From DATAEY01 sp038199035 (GTDB taxonomy: Bacteria > Actinomycetota > Thermoleophilia > Solirubrobacterales > Solirubrobacteraceae), in NCBI GenBank assembly GCA_038199035.1, contig JBBPZM010000009.1, forward strand, positions 1-64,000: a stretch of DNA of 64,000 bases, in the 5' to 3' direction. Made by a program: the position numbers and the translations under genes. Shown here piece after piece: positions 53,612 through 63,553 of the stretch. Position 1 is the stretch's first letter, and every line of letters begins with the position of its first letter. The notes below the pieces were generated by a model that made no database searches, was not told the DNA's origin, and saw only the letters and a list, made by a program, of their open reading frames with translations.

Positions 53612-55759
53612 ATGCCCACGCTCGGTCGCGCCTGCCTGATCCTTGCGTTGGCCGCCGCCCTCTACGGCATCGCCGCCTCGCTCTACGGGGCGAGGACCGG
53701 GCGGCGCGACTGGGTGGCGTCGGGGCGCCGGTCGGTCTACGCGCTGGCGGGCATCCTCACCGTGGCCTTCGCCGTGCTCGAGGCCGCCTTCTTGCGGTCG
53801 GACTTCTCGCTCGACGTCGTGGCCGGCCACTCGAGCACGAGCACTCCGCTCTTCTACAAGGCGGCCGCGGCCTGGTCGTCGCAGGAGGGCTCGCTGCTGC
53901 TGTGGGTGTGGCTGCTCTCGCTGTGGTCGAGCCTCGTCCTCTTCCTCACGCGCCGGCGCGCGCGCGAGGTCGCTCCCTACGCCACCGCGGTGCTGCTGGG
54001 CTTCGGGGCCTTTTTTTCGGGGCTGACCGTCTTCTTCGCCAACCCCTTCGCGCTGTCGAACCCGGTCCCGCCGGAGGGGATGGGGCTCAACCCGCTGCTG
54101 CGCCACCCGAGCATGATGATCCACCCCCCGATGCTCTACTCGGGCTACACGCTGTTCACCGTGCCCTTCGCTTTTGCCATCGGGGCGCTGTTGGCGCGGC
54201 GGCTGGACGCGGAGTGGATCGCGCTCACCCGGCGCTTCGCGCTGGCCGCCTGGCTGTTCCTCGGCGTGGGGATCCTGCTCGGGGCGCGCTGGTCCTACGT
54301 CGAGCTGGGATGGGGCGGCTACTGGGGGTGGGACCCGGTCGAGAATGCCTCGCTGATGCCGTGGCTGACGGGCACCGCGCTGCTGCACTCGGTGATGATC
54401 CAGGAGAAGCGCGGGATGCTGAAGGTGTGGAACGTCTCGCTCGTCCTGGCCACCGGGACGCTGGCCGTGCTCGGGACGTTCCTCGTGCGCTCGGGCATCC
54501 TCAACTCGATCCACGCCTTCGGGGCCTCGACGCTGGGCGTGCCGTTGCTCGTCCTCATCGGCGCCATGGTCGCGGGCTCGGTGTGGCTGGTGGTCTCCCG
54601 CCGCGCGGCCCTGCGCTCCGAGCACCAACTCGACTCGCTGCTCTCGCGCGAGGCCATCTTCCTGTTCAACAACCTGGTTTTGGTCGGCCTGTGCGTGGTC
54701 GTGTTCTGGGGCACCTTCTTCCCCCTGATCTCCAAGGCGGTGACCGGCGACGAGGCCTCGATCGGCGCGCCGTGGTTCGACGACTACATGGTCCCGCTGA
54801 CCCTGGTGCTGGTCCTGCTCTCGGGGATCGGCCCGGTGATCGCGTGGCGCGCGGCCTCGCCGCGCAACCTGGCGCGCAGCTTCGCCGCCCCACTGGGCGC
54901 GGCGCTCGTGGTCGGGGTCGGCCTGACCCTCGCCGGAGCCGCGGCCCGACCGCTGGCCCTGGGCATGTTCTGCGCGGCGGCCTTCGTCGCCGTGGCCGTC
55001 GGGCAGGAGTTCTGGCGCGGCACCCGGGCGCGGCGGGCGGTGTCGGGGGAGCCGGCGCCGGTCGCGCTGGGGGCGCTCGTGCGCCGCAACCGGCGCCGCT
55101 ACGGGGGCTACCTCGTTCATGTCGGGATGGCGGTGCTCTTCGTCGGGGTGGCCGCGTCCTCGGCCTTCCAGCACGCCCGCGACGTGCGGTTGACGCCCGG
55201 GCGCAGCGCCCGCGTGGGGGGCTATGACGTGACCTACGTGCGCCCGACGGTGGGGATGGTGAGCGAGAAGCTCTCGCTCGGGGCGGTGCTCGACGTCAGC
55301 CGCGCCGGCCGCCATGTGGCCACCCTGCGCACGTCACGCGGCTATTACCCGTCGCAGGGCGCGACCGGCGGCGGGCCGATCGCCCGCTTCTTCGGAGGCG
55401 AGAGCACGACCGAGGTCGGCCTGCGGGCCGGGATGCGCCGCGACGTGTGGAGCGCCCTCCAGCAGATCGACTTCCGCTCGCTGGAGCCGTTCATCCGCGA
55501 AGCCGACCGGCGCTTCCCCGCGGCCAGCCCCCAGCTCCAGGGCTTCCTCATCGCGAGCATCGCCCAGCACTACGAGGACCATCCCCCGGCTGCCACGTTC
55601 CGTCTCATCGTGTCGCCGCTGGTGACCTGGATCTGGTTGGGCGCGCTCATCGTGGCCGGTGGGGCGCTGATCGCCCTGTGGCCGGCGCCGGCGGTCGCCC
55701 GGGCGCGGGTGCGGGCGATCTACGCCCGCCGGCTGGCGCGTGTGCCGGGCCAGGCGTAG
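53612..55759 (+). CDS. ccmF: Cytochrome c haem lyase subunit CcmF
   Basis: 715 residues with about 13-15 membrane helices. The WWD haem-handling motif WGGYWGWDPVENASLMPWL is at about 233-251, and conserved periplasmic His residues lie in HPSMMIHPPMLYSG (about 168-181). With CcmH it attaches haem to CxxCH motifs. 45 bases after ccmE. The C-terminal soluble part and last helix are complete, so the gene is intact. Confidence 0.93.
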   Translation: MPTLGRACLILALAAALYGIAASLYGARTGRRDWVASGRRSVYALAGILTVAFAVLEAAFLRSDFSLDVVAGHSSTSTPLFYKAAAAWSSQEGSLLLWVWLLSLWSSLVLFLTRRRAREVAPYATAVLLGFGAFFSGLTVFFANPFALSNPVPPEGMGLNPLLRHPSMMIHPPMLYSGYTLFTVPFAFAIGALLARRLDAEWIALTRRFALAAWLFLGVGILLGARWSYVELGWGGYWGWDPVENASLMPWLTGTALLHSVMIQEKRGMLKVWNVSLVLATGTLAVLGTFLVRSGILNSIHAFGASTLGVPLLVLIGAMVAGSVWLVVSRRAALRSEHQLDSLLSREAIFLFNNLVLVGLCVVVFWGTFFPLISKAVTGDEASIGAPWFDDYMVPLTLVLVLLSGIGPVIAWRAASPRNLARSFAAPLGAALVVGVGLTLAGAAARPLALGMFCAAAFVAVAVGQEFWRGTRARRAVSGEPAPVALGALVRRNRRRYGGYLVHVGMAVLFVGVAASSAFQHARDVRLTPGRSARVGGYDVTYVRPTVGMVSEKLSLGAVLDVSRAGRHVATLRTSRGYYPSQGATGGGPIARFFGGESTTEVGLRAGMRRDVWSALQQIDFRSLEPFIREADRRFPAASPQLQGFLIASIAQHYEDHPPAATFRLIVSPLVTWIWLGALIVAGGALIALWPAPAVARARVRAIYARRLARVPGQA

Positions 55760-55780
55760 CCTGCGCGCGCCCCGGCCACT

Positions 55781-56140
55781 GTGCGCTTCGACCCGCTTCA
55801 GTTCGTGCTCGTCCTCGCCGTGCTGGCCGCGGCGGTGGCATTGATCTCGGGCCCCTTGCGCGCGCCCCGTGGCGAGGCCGATGACGCCGGCTCCCACGAG
55901 GCCCAGGCCGACGCGGCCGCTCTGGAGGCGGCCAAGGAGGCCAAGTACCGCGAGATCCGCGAGGCCGAGCTGGACTTTCGCACCGGCAAGCTGTCGCGGG
56001 AGGACTGGGAGGCAGTGGACCGGGATCTGCGCAGCGAGGCGCTCGAGATCCTCGGCCGGCTCGATCGCCTCGGCGCCGACGGCGACGGCGCGGGCGGTGG
56101 CGGTCAGCCCGCCCGGTCGAGCCGCCACACGACCTCGTAG
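55781..56140 (+). CDS. CcmI-like small membrane protein
   Basis: 119 residues: one membrane helix (about 7-25), then a charged helix AALEAAKEAKYREIREAELD and FRTGKLSREDWEAVDRDLRS. This is the layout of the N-terminal part of CcmI and related actinobacterial cytochrome-maturation proteins. GTG start, 21 bases after ccmF. The TPR-like C-terminal domain of full CcmI is missing. Its last 37 bases overlap the convergent PIG-L gene. Confidence 0.6.
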   Translation: MRFDPLQFVLVLAVLAAAVALISGPLRAPRGEADDAGSHEAQADAAALEAAKEAKYREIREAELDFRTGKLSREDWEAVDRDLRSEALEILGRLDRLGADGDGAGGGGQPARSSRHTTS

Positions 56141-56826
56141 CGCAGCGCCTCGCCCTCCAGCAGCGCGCCGAACTGGGCCTCGAGCGCGGGAAGCTGGGTG
56201 GCGTAGGCGCTCACCGCGGCGCGCTTGGCGCGAAGCGCGCGGTCGTCGAGCGCGTGGACCTCGGCGGCGGGCGGCCCCGCGCGGACGGAGGCCGCGAGCC
56301 GGTGGTCCCACACCGCCTCCGGCCGCAGGTCGTCGCGCGGCTCCTGGCCGGTGACCCAGGACGGCCAGCCGAAGACCAGGCAGTGCGGCACGTCGGCGTA
56401 GAGAGCGACCCGCCGGCCCCGGCGCCCGAGCTCCAAGGCGGCCGCGCGCACCGCCTCGTGGCTGGGATGCCCGTCGAGCGCCGCCGGCGCGTAGAGGCAG
56501 GCGGCGGCGGCAGTGGCCTGCGCGATCGGCTCGGCCAGTGCCGGGCCGGACTCGACGCCGGCCCGGTACTGGCCGCCGACCAGCCCGAGGCCGTCCGGCG
56601 CGCGGCCGGTGCTGGCCAGGGCCGCCCGGTCCTCGGCCTGGCGCTCCCTCCAGCGCTCGATCGCGTCTTCGGCGCCGGTCAGCCGATCCCACCAGCCGGG
56701 CCCGGGCCGCTCGGGGCGGCCGTCGAAGACGTTGAGCACGTGGACCTCGCCCGGGCCGGCGAGGACATGCCAGAGCGAGAGCACGGCGTCGTCGGGATGG
56801 GGGGAGAGGATCGTGGCGCTGGGCAA
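56104..56826 (-). CDS. PIG-L/LmbE-type deacetylase
   Basis: 240 residues. Zinc motif SPHPDDAVLS at 8-17 (H10, D12, D13) and a His pair in HPSHEAVR (about 118-125), the third ligand site. Family enzymes remove acetyl groups from N-acetylglucosamine-type substrates (mycothiol, bacillithiol, GPI steps). The likely start is a TTG at 56826, directly before the first beta strand. The WWDRLTGAEDA insert and overall low similarity to MshB leave substrate open. Confidence 0.8.
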   Translation of the reverse strand: MPSATILSPHPDDAVLSLWHVLAGPGEVHVLNVFDGRPERPGPGWWDRLTGAEDAIERWRERQAEDRAALASTGRAPDGLGLVGGQYRAGVESGPALAEPIAQATAAAACLYAPAALDGHPSHEAVRAAALELGRRGRRVALYADVPHCLVFGWPSWVTGQEPRDDLRPEAVWDHRLAASVRAGPPAAEVHALDDRALRAKRAAVSAYATQLPALEAQFGALLEGEALRYEVVWRLDRAG

Positions 56827-56875
56827 GGCTGGCTCGAGGGGCTGGGAGGCGGGAGGGCTCTAGTACCATCGCGGC

Positions 56876-57100
56876 GTGGTCCTCGGGCTGTCGATCCTCC
56901 AGGTCGTGCTCTCGATCGTCGTCATCTTCCTGGTGCTCATGCACTCGGGCAAGGACGCCGGCCTCTCGGGCGCGTTCGGGGTCGGTACGGGCTCCGGGCC
57001 ACTGGGGGGCGGCTCGCTGGTCGAGCGCAACCTCAACCGCTGGACGATCGCCTTCGCGGTCGCCTTCGTGGTCAACACGATCGTCCTGCTCAAGCTGTAG
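56876..57100 (+). CDS. secG: Preprotein translocase subunit SecG
   Basis: 74 residues with two membrane helices (about 4-21 and 53-72) and the family loop LVLMHSGKDAGLSGAFG between them, then LVERNLNRWTI. Part of the SecYEG protein channel. GTG start. In many actinobacteria secG follows tpiA; here tpiA is 45 kb away and secG stands alone between two minus-strand genes. Confidence 0.92.
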   Translation: MVLGLSILQVVLSIVVIFLVLMHSGKDAGLSGAFGVGTGSGPLGGGSLVERNLNRWTIAFAVAFVVNTIVLLKL

Positions 57101-57155
57101 CTGTCCCGCGGCGAGACGGCGGTCGGTCGCGAGCCGGCCCGTCCGCGCCCCCGGG

Positions 57156-58526
57156 TCACACCGTCGCGCCGGTGATCCTCAGGCTGGCCACTCGGATCGC
57201 CGGGCAGACGACCCCGAAGGCGAAGCGCCGCCCGTAGAACTCCCCCTCGCTGACCAGGCGGGGGGCGGCGGCCAGCGCCTGGGTCCGCGACAGCAGGCCA
57301 AGCACCGAGTCGGTGAAGCGCACGTCGCGGAGCGGGCGCGTCATGCGCCCGTCCTCGATCAGGAACGTGCCGTCGCGCGTCATGCCGGTCAGCAGGGTGT
57401 GCTTGGCGTGGACCGGGTTGACGTACCACAGGCGGGTCACGTAGATCCCCCGCTCGATCGGCGCGGCCAGCTCGGCCACATCGGTCGCGCCGCCGCCGAC
57501 CAGCACCAGGTTGGTCGGCGCCGGGCCCTCGGGCGCCCCGCCGGCCGCCAGCGCGTGGCCGCTCGAGCGAGCGCCGCCCCCGGCCAGCGCGGCCGAGCGA
57601 GTGTCGTGGACGACGCGATGGGCGACCCCGTCCTGGATCAGCGGCAGCGGCGCCTTGGCCACGCCCTCCGCGTCGACGGAGCGGGGGAGGGTGGCGGCGA
57701 AGCGGGGCGAGTCAGACAGGTTGATGGCGGGCGCGGCCACGCGCTGGCCCAGCCGGCCGGCGAGCGCGCCGCGGCCCTCGGCGTGGGTCAGCCCGTTGAA
57801 GGCCAGCTCTCCGAGGAAGTCGAGCAGCACCCCAACCGCGTCGGCGTCGAGGACCGCGGGGTACTCGCCGGGCTCGAGCTGGGCCGGCTCATCGCCCACG
57901 ACCTTGCCCGCCGCCTCCTCGGCGGTGGCCGCGGGGTCGATGTCGCCGGCCGCCGCCGCGGCGCGGGCGGCGTAGCCGCTGCGCCCGCCGGCGCCGTGGC
58001 ACAGGACCTTGAGGAAGCCGTCGGTCACCGCGTCGAGGCTGCGCCGGCCGGTCGAGGCGGCGATCGCGCTGGTCACCGCGCCCGCGCTCCACACCCCCGA
58101 GGCGCTCACCCCGTGGGCTGAGGCCCGCGCGAACACCGCCTCCAACGCCGCGCCCGCGCGCGCCGGCGCCAGGGCGGCGGTGGCCGCATCGAAGCCGGCG
58201 TGAGGGCGCGGCGCCTCGCCGGGTGACGGCAGCCCCGGATAGGTTCCGGGCCCCGCCCGCGCCGCGCTCTGGGCCGCGCGCGCCGCGCGCTCGCCGACCT
58301 CGCGCAGCCCGTCGTGGTCGGTCGCGGTGGTCGCGGCTGCCGCGGTGTGGCCGTCGCGGACGGCCAGGACCTCGACCGTGACCTCGTCGACCTCGGTGGC
58401 CTGGGTGGGGCGCGAGGCGGCGAAGCGGGCGAGCTGCGAGCGCTCATGGGTGGCCGTGGCCTGGGCCTCGCCGGGGGTGTGCTCGAGCGCCCGCTCGGCG
58501 AGCTGCTCGAGCTCGGCGGCGGTCAC
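57156..58526 (-). CDS. tldE: TldE/PmbA family protein (modulator of gyrase-type)
   Basis: 456 residues. The catalytically inactive partner of TldD; together they form a protease for unfolded peptides such as microcins or antitoxins. C-terminal TldE landmarks are present (GIYVTRLWYVNPVHAKHTLL, TGMTRDGTFLIEDG) and the HExxxH motif is absent, as expected. GTG start at 58526. Lies 58 bases after tldD on the same strand. Confidence 0.88.
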   Translation of the reverse strand: MTAAELEQLAERALEHTPGEAQATATHERSQLARFAASRPTQATEVDEVTVEVLAVRDGHTAAAATTATDHDGLREVGERAARAAQSAARAGPGTYPGLPSPGEAPRPHAGFDAATAALAPARAGAALEAVFARASAHGVSASGVWSAGAVTSAIAASTGRRSLDAVTDGFLKVLCHGAGGRSGYAARAAAAAGDIDPAATAEEAAGKVVGDEPAQLEPGEYPAVLDADAVGVLLDFLGELAFNGLTHAEGRGALAGRLGQRVAAPAINLSDSPRFAATLPRSVDAEGVAKAPLPLIQDGVAHRVVHDTRSAALAGGGARSSGHALAAGGAPEGPAPTNLVLVGGGATDVAELAAPIERGIYVTRLWYVNPVHAKHTLLTGMTRDGTFLIEDGRMTRPLRDVRFTDSVLGLLSRTQALAAAPRLVSEGEFYGRRFAFGVVCPAIRVASLRITGATV

Positions 58527-58584
58527 GCCCGCCCCGCCGCTCGGCCGCGCCCGCCCAGAGCGATCGGACCGCGCCGCCGCGGGC

Positions 58585-60036
58585 TCACGCCACCCCGACC
58601 TCGACGTCGCGGAAGCACGCCGGGGCTGTCCCGTGCGAGACGTGGGCCACCTGGCCCGGTTCGCCCTTCCCGCAGTTGACGATGCCCCACAGGCGCCACT
58701 CGGGCGCCGAGCACACGGCGTCCAGTGACGACCAGAAGCGGGGGGTGATCCCGGCGTAGGAGGGGTTGCGATACAACCGCCCCAGCTCGCCGCCGCGGAT
58801 CTCCCGCGCCACCTCGGTGGCGAACTGGAAGTGCAGGCGACGGTCGTCGATCGACCACGAGCGGTTGGTCTCGAGGTAGAGCCCGGAGTCGGTGGTGGCG
58901 ATCAGGTCGTCCAGCGAGCCGGCGCTCCCCGGGTCCACCGAGACGTTGGTCATCCGCACGATCGGCTGGCGGGCGTGGCCCTCGGCCCGAGCGCAGCCCC
59001 CCGAGGCGTCGAGGCCGATCGCCGCGGCCGACTCGCGCGAGGAGAGCGCGGCCACCAGGCGCCCCGAGCGAATCAGGGGCAGGCAGCGGGCGGCCACCCC
59101 CTCGTCATCCCAGCCGAACGAGCCCAGGCCGCCGGACAGCGTGGCGTCGGCCGTGACGTTGAGGGCATCGGAGCCGTAGCGCAAGTCGCCGACGTCGCCC
59201 GGCGCGACCCAGCTCGTCCCCGCATACGACGCCTCGCCGCCCAGCATGCGGTCGAGCTCCAGCGCGTGGCCGATCGACTCGTGAAGCTGGAGGGCGAGCT
59301 GCTCGGCGCCTAGGACGACCCGCGCCGTGCCCGATGGGCAGTCGGGCGCGGCGAGCAGGGCGAGGGCCTCGTCGGCGACGCGCGGGGCGTGCGCGGCCAG
59401 GTCGAGGGAGGCGACGTGCTCCCAGCCGGCCGCGGCCATCCCACCCTCGTGCTGGCCGGGGTAGGAGCGCTGCTGAAGCTCCCCGCCCTCGACGGCCACC
59501 GCGGCGATCGACGCGCCGCACTCGGTGGAGCTCTGGGAGCAGGCCGCGCCCTCGGTCGAGGCGAAGGCCTTGGCGGTGCGCAGGCTCAGGCAGCTGGCCT
59601 CCGTGCGGACCACGCGGGGGTCGCCGGCCATCGCCTCGGTCGCCCCGAGGAGCAGCTCGAGCTTCTCCTCGATCCCCACCGCGAAGGGGTCGAGCTCGCA
59701 GGGCCCGCGCCACTCGCCCCGGGCCGGCTCGACGGGGGTCAGCGCCGCCTGGGCGGCGCGCGGCTGGGCCTCGGCCAGGGCCAGCGCCCGGGCCAGGGCG
59801 AGCTCGGCCGCCGCCTCGGTGGGGCGGCTGGCCGACGCGAAGCCCCAGGCGCCACCGACACGCACGCGCACCCCGATCCCATCGGACTCGTCGACGGCCA
59901 GGCGCTCGACCGCGCCGTTGCGGGTCGCCACCCGCTCGCGGTCCTGGACGACGCGGCGCGCGTCGGCGTAGGAGCAGCGGCCGTCCGCCCGCTCGACGGT
60001 GCGGGTGAGGACGTCGAGCAGGCCAGGGTCGGTCAC
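58585..60036 (-). CDS. tldD: TldD family metalloprotease
   Basis: 483 residues. Zinc motif H252-E-x-x-x-H257 in LQLHESIGHALELDR and a later Cys/Gly element in GIVNCGKGEPGQ, both family hallmarks. Works with TldE as a heterodimer, the active site being in TldD. Ordered tldD-tldE on the minus strand. GTG or ATG at the family start; no signal peptide, so cytoplasmic. Confidence 0.92.
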   Translation of the reverse strand: MTDPGLLDVLTRTVERADGRCSYADARRVVQDRERVATRNGAVERLAVDESDGIGVRVRVGGAWGFASASRPTEAAAELALARALALAEAQPRAAQAALTPVEPARGEWRGPCELDPFAVGIEEKLELLLGATEAMAGDPRVVRTEASCLSLRTAKAFASTEGAACSQSSTECGASIAAVAVEGGELQQRSYPGQHEGGMAAAGWEHVASLDLAAHAPRVADEALALLAAPDCPSGTARVVLGAEQLALQLHESIGHALELDRMLGGEASYAGTSWVAPGDVGDLRYGSDALNVTADATLSGGLGSFGWDDEGVAARCLPLIRSGRLVAALSSRESAAAIGLDASGGCARAEGHARQPIVRMTNVSVDPGSAGSLDDLIATTDSGLYLETNRSWSIDDRRLHFQFATEVAREIRGGELGRLYRNPSYAGITPRFWSSLDAVCSAPEWRLWGIVNCGKGEPGQVAHVSHGTAPACFRDVEVGVA

Positions 60037-60100
60037 GTGGCGGCCCGGATGTTGCGCTGATCCCAGCGGCTGCGGCCGGCGGCGAGCAGGCGCGGCGCCC

Positions 60101-61120
60101 TCACCACGCGGCCTCGTAGATCTCGAGCAGCTCGTCGCGATCGGCGGCCGGTGGGGTGAGGGCGAGCTCCGGCCGCTGGGCGGCGGCGTCCGCGCATGCC
60201 GCCAGCTTCTCGCGCGCCACGCCGCGGTTGCGCAGGCGCGTAGCGCCGGTGCGGGCGGTCATCGCGGCGGCGATCGTCGCCGGCTCGCCGCCCACCGCCT
60301 GGCCGAAGCGCTCGAGCTCGCGCGGAAAGCGCCGGGCCAGCGCCGGGAGGGTGTGGGGGAGGAGGACGGCGTTGGCCAGCCCGTGGCCGATCCCGGCCAG
60401 GCGGACCGCGGTCTGGGCCATGACGTGGTGGAGGCCGAAGGCCGCGGCCCCCGCCGCGTAGCCGGCGAGCAGCGCGCCCAGGGCGAGCGAGTCGCGGTCG
60501 GGCTGGTCGGACGAGGAGCCCACGGCCAGCAGTCGGGCGCCCTCGAGCGCGGCCAGCGTGGGCAGGGGGCTGGCCAGCGGCGTGAGCGGCGCCTCGGCGG
60601 CGTGACCCAGCGCGTTGAGGGCGGAGGCGGCGAGCTCGGGCTCGGGCTGGGAGGCGCTGAGCTGGGGGTCGTTGAGGACAATGGCCGGGCGCACGTGGGC
60701 CACCTCGGCGGCGACCCCGGTCGCGTGGCGGTGCAGCGGGGTCATCTCGGCCGCCGAGAGCGTGGTGGGGATGGCGGCCACGCGCCGGGGCGGGTCGGCG
60801 GCGGCGAGTGCCTTGGCCACGTCGATGACCCGTCCGCCGCCCAGCGCGAGCAGCGTGTCGCCGCTGACCTCGCCTCGCAGCGCCGCCGCGACCTCGTCGA
60901 CGCGCCCGGCCGGGACGTGGTGGACGGCGCTCGCGCCCGCCCGCAGCTCGGGCGCCGCCGTCTGGGCGCGGGGCGTGGTGAGCAGGACGTACTCTTGGCC
61001 AACCAGGTCGCGCGCCTCGGCCAGCGTGCCGCGCCCGAAGCGCACGAGGCGCTCGCCGTCCTGCCAGCGAAACGGGGCGCAGGCGCGCGTGTTGCGGGCG
61101 TCGAGCATGAAGCGAGCCAC
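60101..61120 (-). CDS. Iron-containing alcohol dehydrogenase / maleylacetate reductase family
   Basis: 339 residues. NAD(P)-binding LLALGGGRVIDVAKALA (about 90-106), IPTTLSAAEMTPLHRH (about 116-131), and metal/active-site region FGLHHVMAQ and GIGHGLANAVLLPH typical of the maleylacetate reductase branch of Fe-ADH enzymes. That branch reduces maleylacetate to 3-oxoadipate, but no ring-cleavage genes are next to it, so the substrate is open. Divergent from the multicopper oxidase pseudogene. Confidence 0.82.
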   Translation of the reverse strand: MARFMLDARNTRACAPFRWQDGERLVRFGRGTLAEARDLVGQEYVLLTTPRAQTAAPELRAGASAVHHVPAGRVDEVAAALRGEVSGDTLLALGGGRVIDVAKALAAADPPRRVAAIPTTLSAAEMTPLHRHATGVAAEVAHVRPAIVLNDPQLSASQPEPELAASALNALGHAAEAPLTPLASPLPTLAALEGARLLAVGSSSDQPDRDSLALGALLAGYAAGAAAFGLHHVMAQTAVRLAGIGHGLANAVLLPHTLPALARRFPRELERFGQAVGGEPATIAAAMTARTGATRLRNRGVAREKLAACADAAAQRPELALTPPAADRDELLEIYEAAW

Positions 61121-61243
61121 GCTATCGACCCGGCCACCGGGCCGGATGGTCCGATCGGATGATCAGGGGGACCAGGGAAGCGCTGCCGCGCCAAGAGAGC
61201 CGGTCGCGGTGCGGAGGACGACGGCGGCCAGCAGCTGCCTAGC

Positions 61244-62357
61244 ATGCCGCGCGTGCTGACCCGCCGTCAGGTGCTGCGCCGGGGCGCCCTGGCCGGCGCG
61301 GCGCTCGCCCTGCCCGCGCGGGCCGGCCTGTCCGCCGTCACAGGCGAAGCGCAGGCGGCGCTCGCCCCGTTCCGCGTCCCTCTGCGCGTCCCGCCCGTGC
61401 TGCGGCCGGTGCGCCGCGACGCGACTCCCGACTACTACGACGTCTCGATCCGCGAGGGCCTTGTCGAGCTGCTGCCCGGACGCCGCACGCGGATCTGGGG
61501 CTACGAAGGCCAGTTCCCCGGCCCGACGATCCACGCCGTTCGCGGCCGGCGGGTCGTCGTACGCCAGCGAAACCACCTGCGGGTGCCCGCGGTCGTGCAC
61601 CTCCACGGCGCGGTGGCCCCGGCATCCCAGGACGGCCACCCCGCCGCTCAGATCCTCCCCGGGCGCTTTCGCGACTAACCACTACCCCAACCTCCAGCCC
61701 GCGGGCACGCTCTGGTACCACGACCACATGCACGTCGCGCAACGTGTACATGGGGCTCGCCGGCCTCTAACCGCTGGGCGATCCCGCGCAGGCGCGGCTG
61801 GGCCTGCCCGCCGGCCCCTACGACGTGCCGCTGGCCCTCCAGGACCGGTCGGTTCGCGCCGACGGGTCGCTGGCCTTCGCCGACGACCACTTCGCCGTCC
61901 TCGGCGACACCATCCTCGTCAACGGCCGCCCCCAGCCCCACTTCGAGGTCGCCGCGCGCCGCTACCGCCTGCGCTTCGCCAACCTGTCAAACGCGCGCTC
62001 CTACCGGCTGCGGCTGGGCTCAGGCCAGCCGATGGTCCAGATCGCCTCCGACGGCGGCCTGCTGCGAGCGCCCCACGCCACATCGGAGGCCGAGCTGTGG
62101 CCGGCCGAGCGCACCGAGGTAGTGGTCGACTTCTCGCGCTATCCGCTGGGCACGACCGTCGTGCTGGAGAACGTGGCCTAGACCGACGCCACGGCCCAGG
62201 TGATGCGCTTCGATGTCGTGGCCCGGGCGCACGACCCCAGCCGGGTCGCGCCCCCGCTGGCCACTTCGACCGCTACACCGGCCGCTACGTCTACCACTGC
62301 CACACCCTGCCCCACGAGGACCACGCGATGATGGCCCAGCTCGAGGTGGCGGGGTAG
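61244..62357 (+). pseudogene. Multicopper oxidase, broken by several stops and shifts
   Basis: Starts intact: twin-Arg signal TRRQVLRRGALAGAAL, domain 1 with GYEGQFPGPTIHA and VVHLHGAVAP. Then TAA at 61676-61678; the next part (NLQPAGTLWYHDHMH) is in another frame; a further stop hits GLAGL at about 61768; domain 2 (61825-62181) ends in TAG at 62179; and the last copper motif HCHTLPHEDHAM appears in a third frame after a large deletion of domain 3. So at least four lesions. All copper motifs are still recognisable, hence the decay is recent or the sequence is faulty. Confidence 0.85.
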
Positions 62358-62404
62358 ATGAGTGATCCCACGATCCGCGCACGCGCGGCCGCGGAAACAC
62401 TCAG

Positions 62405-63553
62405 CTAGACGCGCACCCGCTCGGCCGGCTGGGAGCGCCCGCCGCCGTCGTGCTGTGGGGCCTCGCGCGCGAGAGCGGGCGCAGCGGCGCCTTGGTGGGG
62501 CATTACCTCCCCCGTGACCGGCGCTGGCGGCGCCCCTTCTGCCCCCGGTGGCGCGCCCTCCGCCGCCTCCGCCGCCGGCGCGGACGTTCCCTCCAGCCGC
62601 ACGATGAAGGCCACCGAGGAGACGATGACCGCAGCGCCGGCGAGGGTCAGCGGGGTCACGGGCTCCGACAGCACCGCCCAGCCGAGGGCCACGGCGATGA
62701 CCGGGTTGACGTAGGCGTAGGTCGAGACCGTGGAGATCGGGACGTTGCGCAGCAGCCAGGCGTAGGCAGAGAAGGCGACGATCGACCCGACGAACACCAG
62801 GTAGACCAGCGCCCCGGCGGACACCGCGCTCACCTCGCCCAGCCGCAGCGCGGAGTAGTCGCCGGCGGGCAGCGCGGCCAGGGCGGTCGCCGCCCCGCCG
62901 AACAGCATCTGGAGGGCGGTGAAGCGCAGCGGGTCCTGGGGGAGCGCCAGCCGGCTGCCGGCGAACGACCCGCACGCCCACGAGGCGGCGGCGGCCAGGC
63001 ACAGCAGCAGGCCGGCGATGCCGACGCCTGCGGGCTGATGGCCGGGCGCGAGCAGCAGTCCGACGCCCAGGAAGCCCAGGCCCACCCCGGCCAGGGTCCC
63101 GCCGGGCAGGCGCTCACGGGCGGCCTTGCGCAGCAGCACCACCCACAGGGGCTCGGAGGCGATGAGCAGGGCGGCCAGCCCGGAGGGCACGTGGCGCTCG
63201 GCCACGGTGACCAGCCCGTTCCCGCCCAGCACGAGCAGCACGCCGACCAGGGCGGCACCCGCGACCTCGCGCCGGCTGGCCGGCGGGCCGGGCCGGCGTA
63301 GGCGCACCCAGGCGTAGAGCAGCCCGCCGGCGATGAGGAAGCGGACGCCACCGCCCAGCAGCGGCGGGATCGTCCCGACCATCAGGCGGATGGCCAGGTA
63401 GGTCGAGCCCCAGACGACGTAGACCGTGCCCAGGGCCCCCGCCACGCGCCAGGGGGGAGGCGGGGCGGGGGCCTGGGCGTCGCTGCGGCACGCGCAGGTC
63501 TCGGGCCTGGCCCCTCGGGCGCTAGGGCGCCCGAAGGAGGCCATGCGGGGCAA
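62405..63553 (-). CDS. EamA/DMT family transporter
   Basis: 382 residues with ten membrane helices in two EamA repeats. Repeat 1 opens with GTVYVVWGSTYLAIRLMVG, repeat 2 ends with TYAYVNPVIAVALGWAVLSE. Typical of metabolite or amino-acid exporters. A Pro/Ala/Glu tail of about 60 residues follows the last helix and is probably disordered. The start overlaps the upstream small gene by 32 bases; an ATG at 63544 is also possible. Confidence 0.85.
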   Translation of the reverse strand: MPRMASFGRPSARGARPETCACRSDAQAPAPPPPWRVAGALGTVYVVWGSTYLAIRLMVGTIPPLLGGGVRFLIAGGLLYAWVRLRRPGPPASRREVAGAALVGVLLVLGGNGLVTVAERHVPSGLAALLIASEPLWVVLLRKAARERLPGGTLAGVGLGFLGVGLLLAPGHQPAGVGIAGLLLCLAAAASWACGSFAGSRLALPQDPLRFTALQMLFGGAATALAALPAGDYSALRLGEVSAVSAGALVYLVFVGSIVAFSAYAWLLRNVPISTVSTYAYVNPVIAVALGWAVLSEPVTPLTLAGAAVIVSSVAFIVRLEGTSAPAAEAAEGAPPGAEGAPPAPVTGEVMPHQGAAAPALAREAPQHDGGGRSQPAERVRV

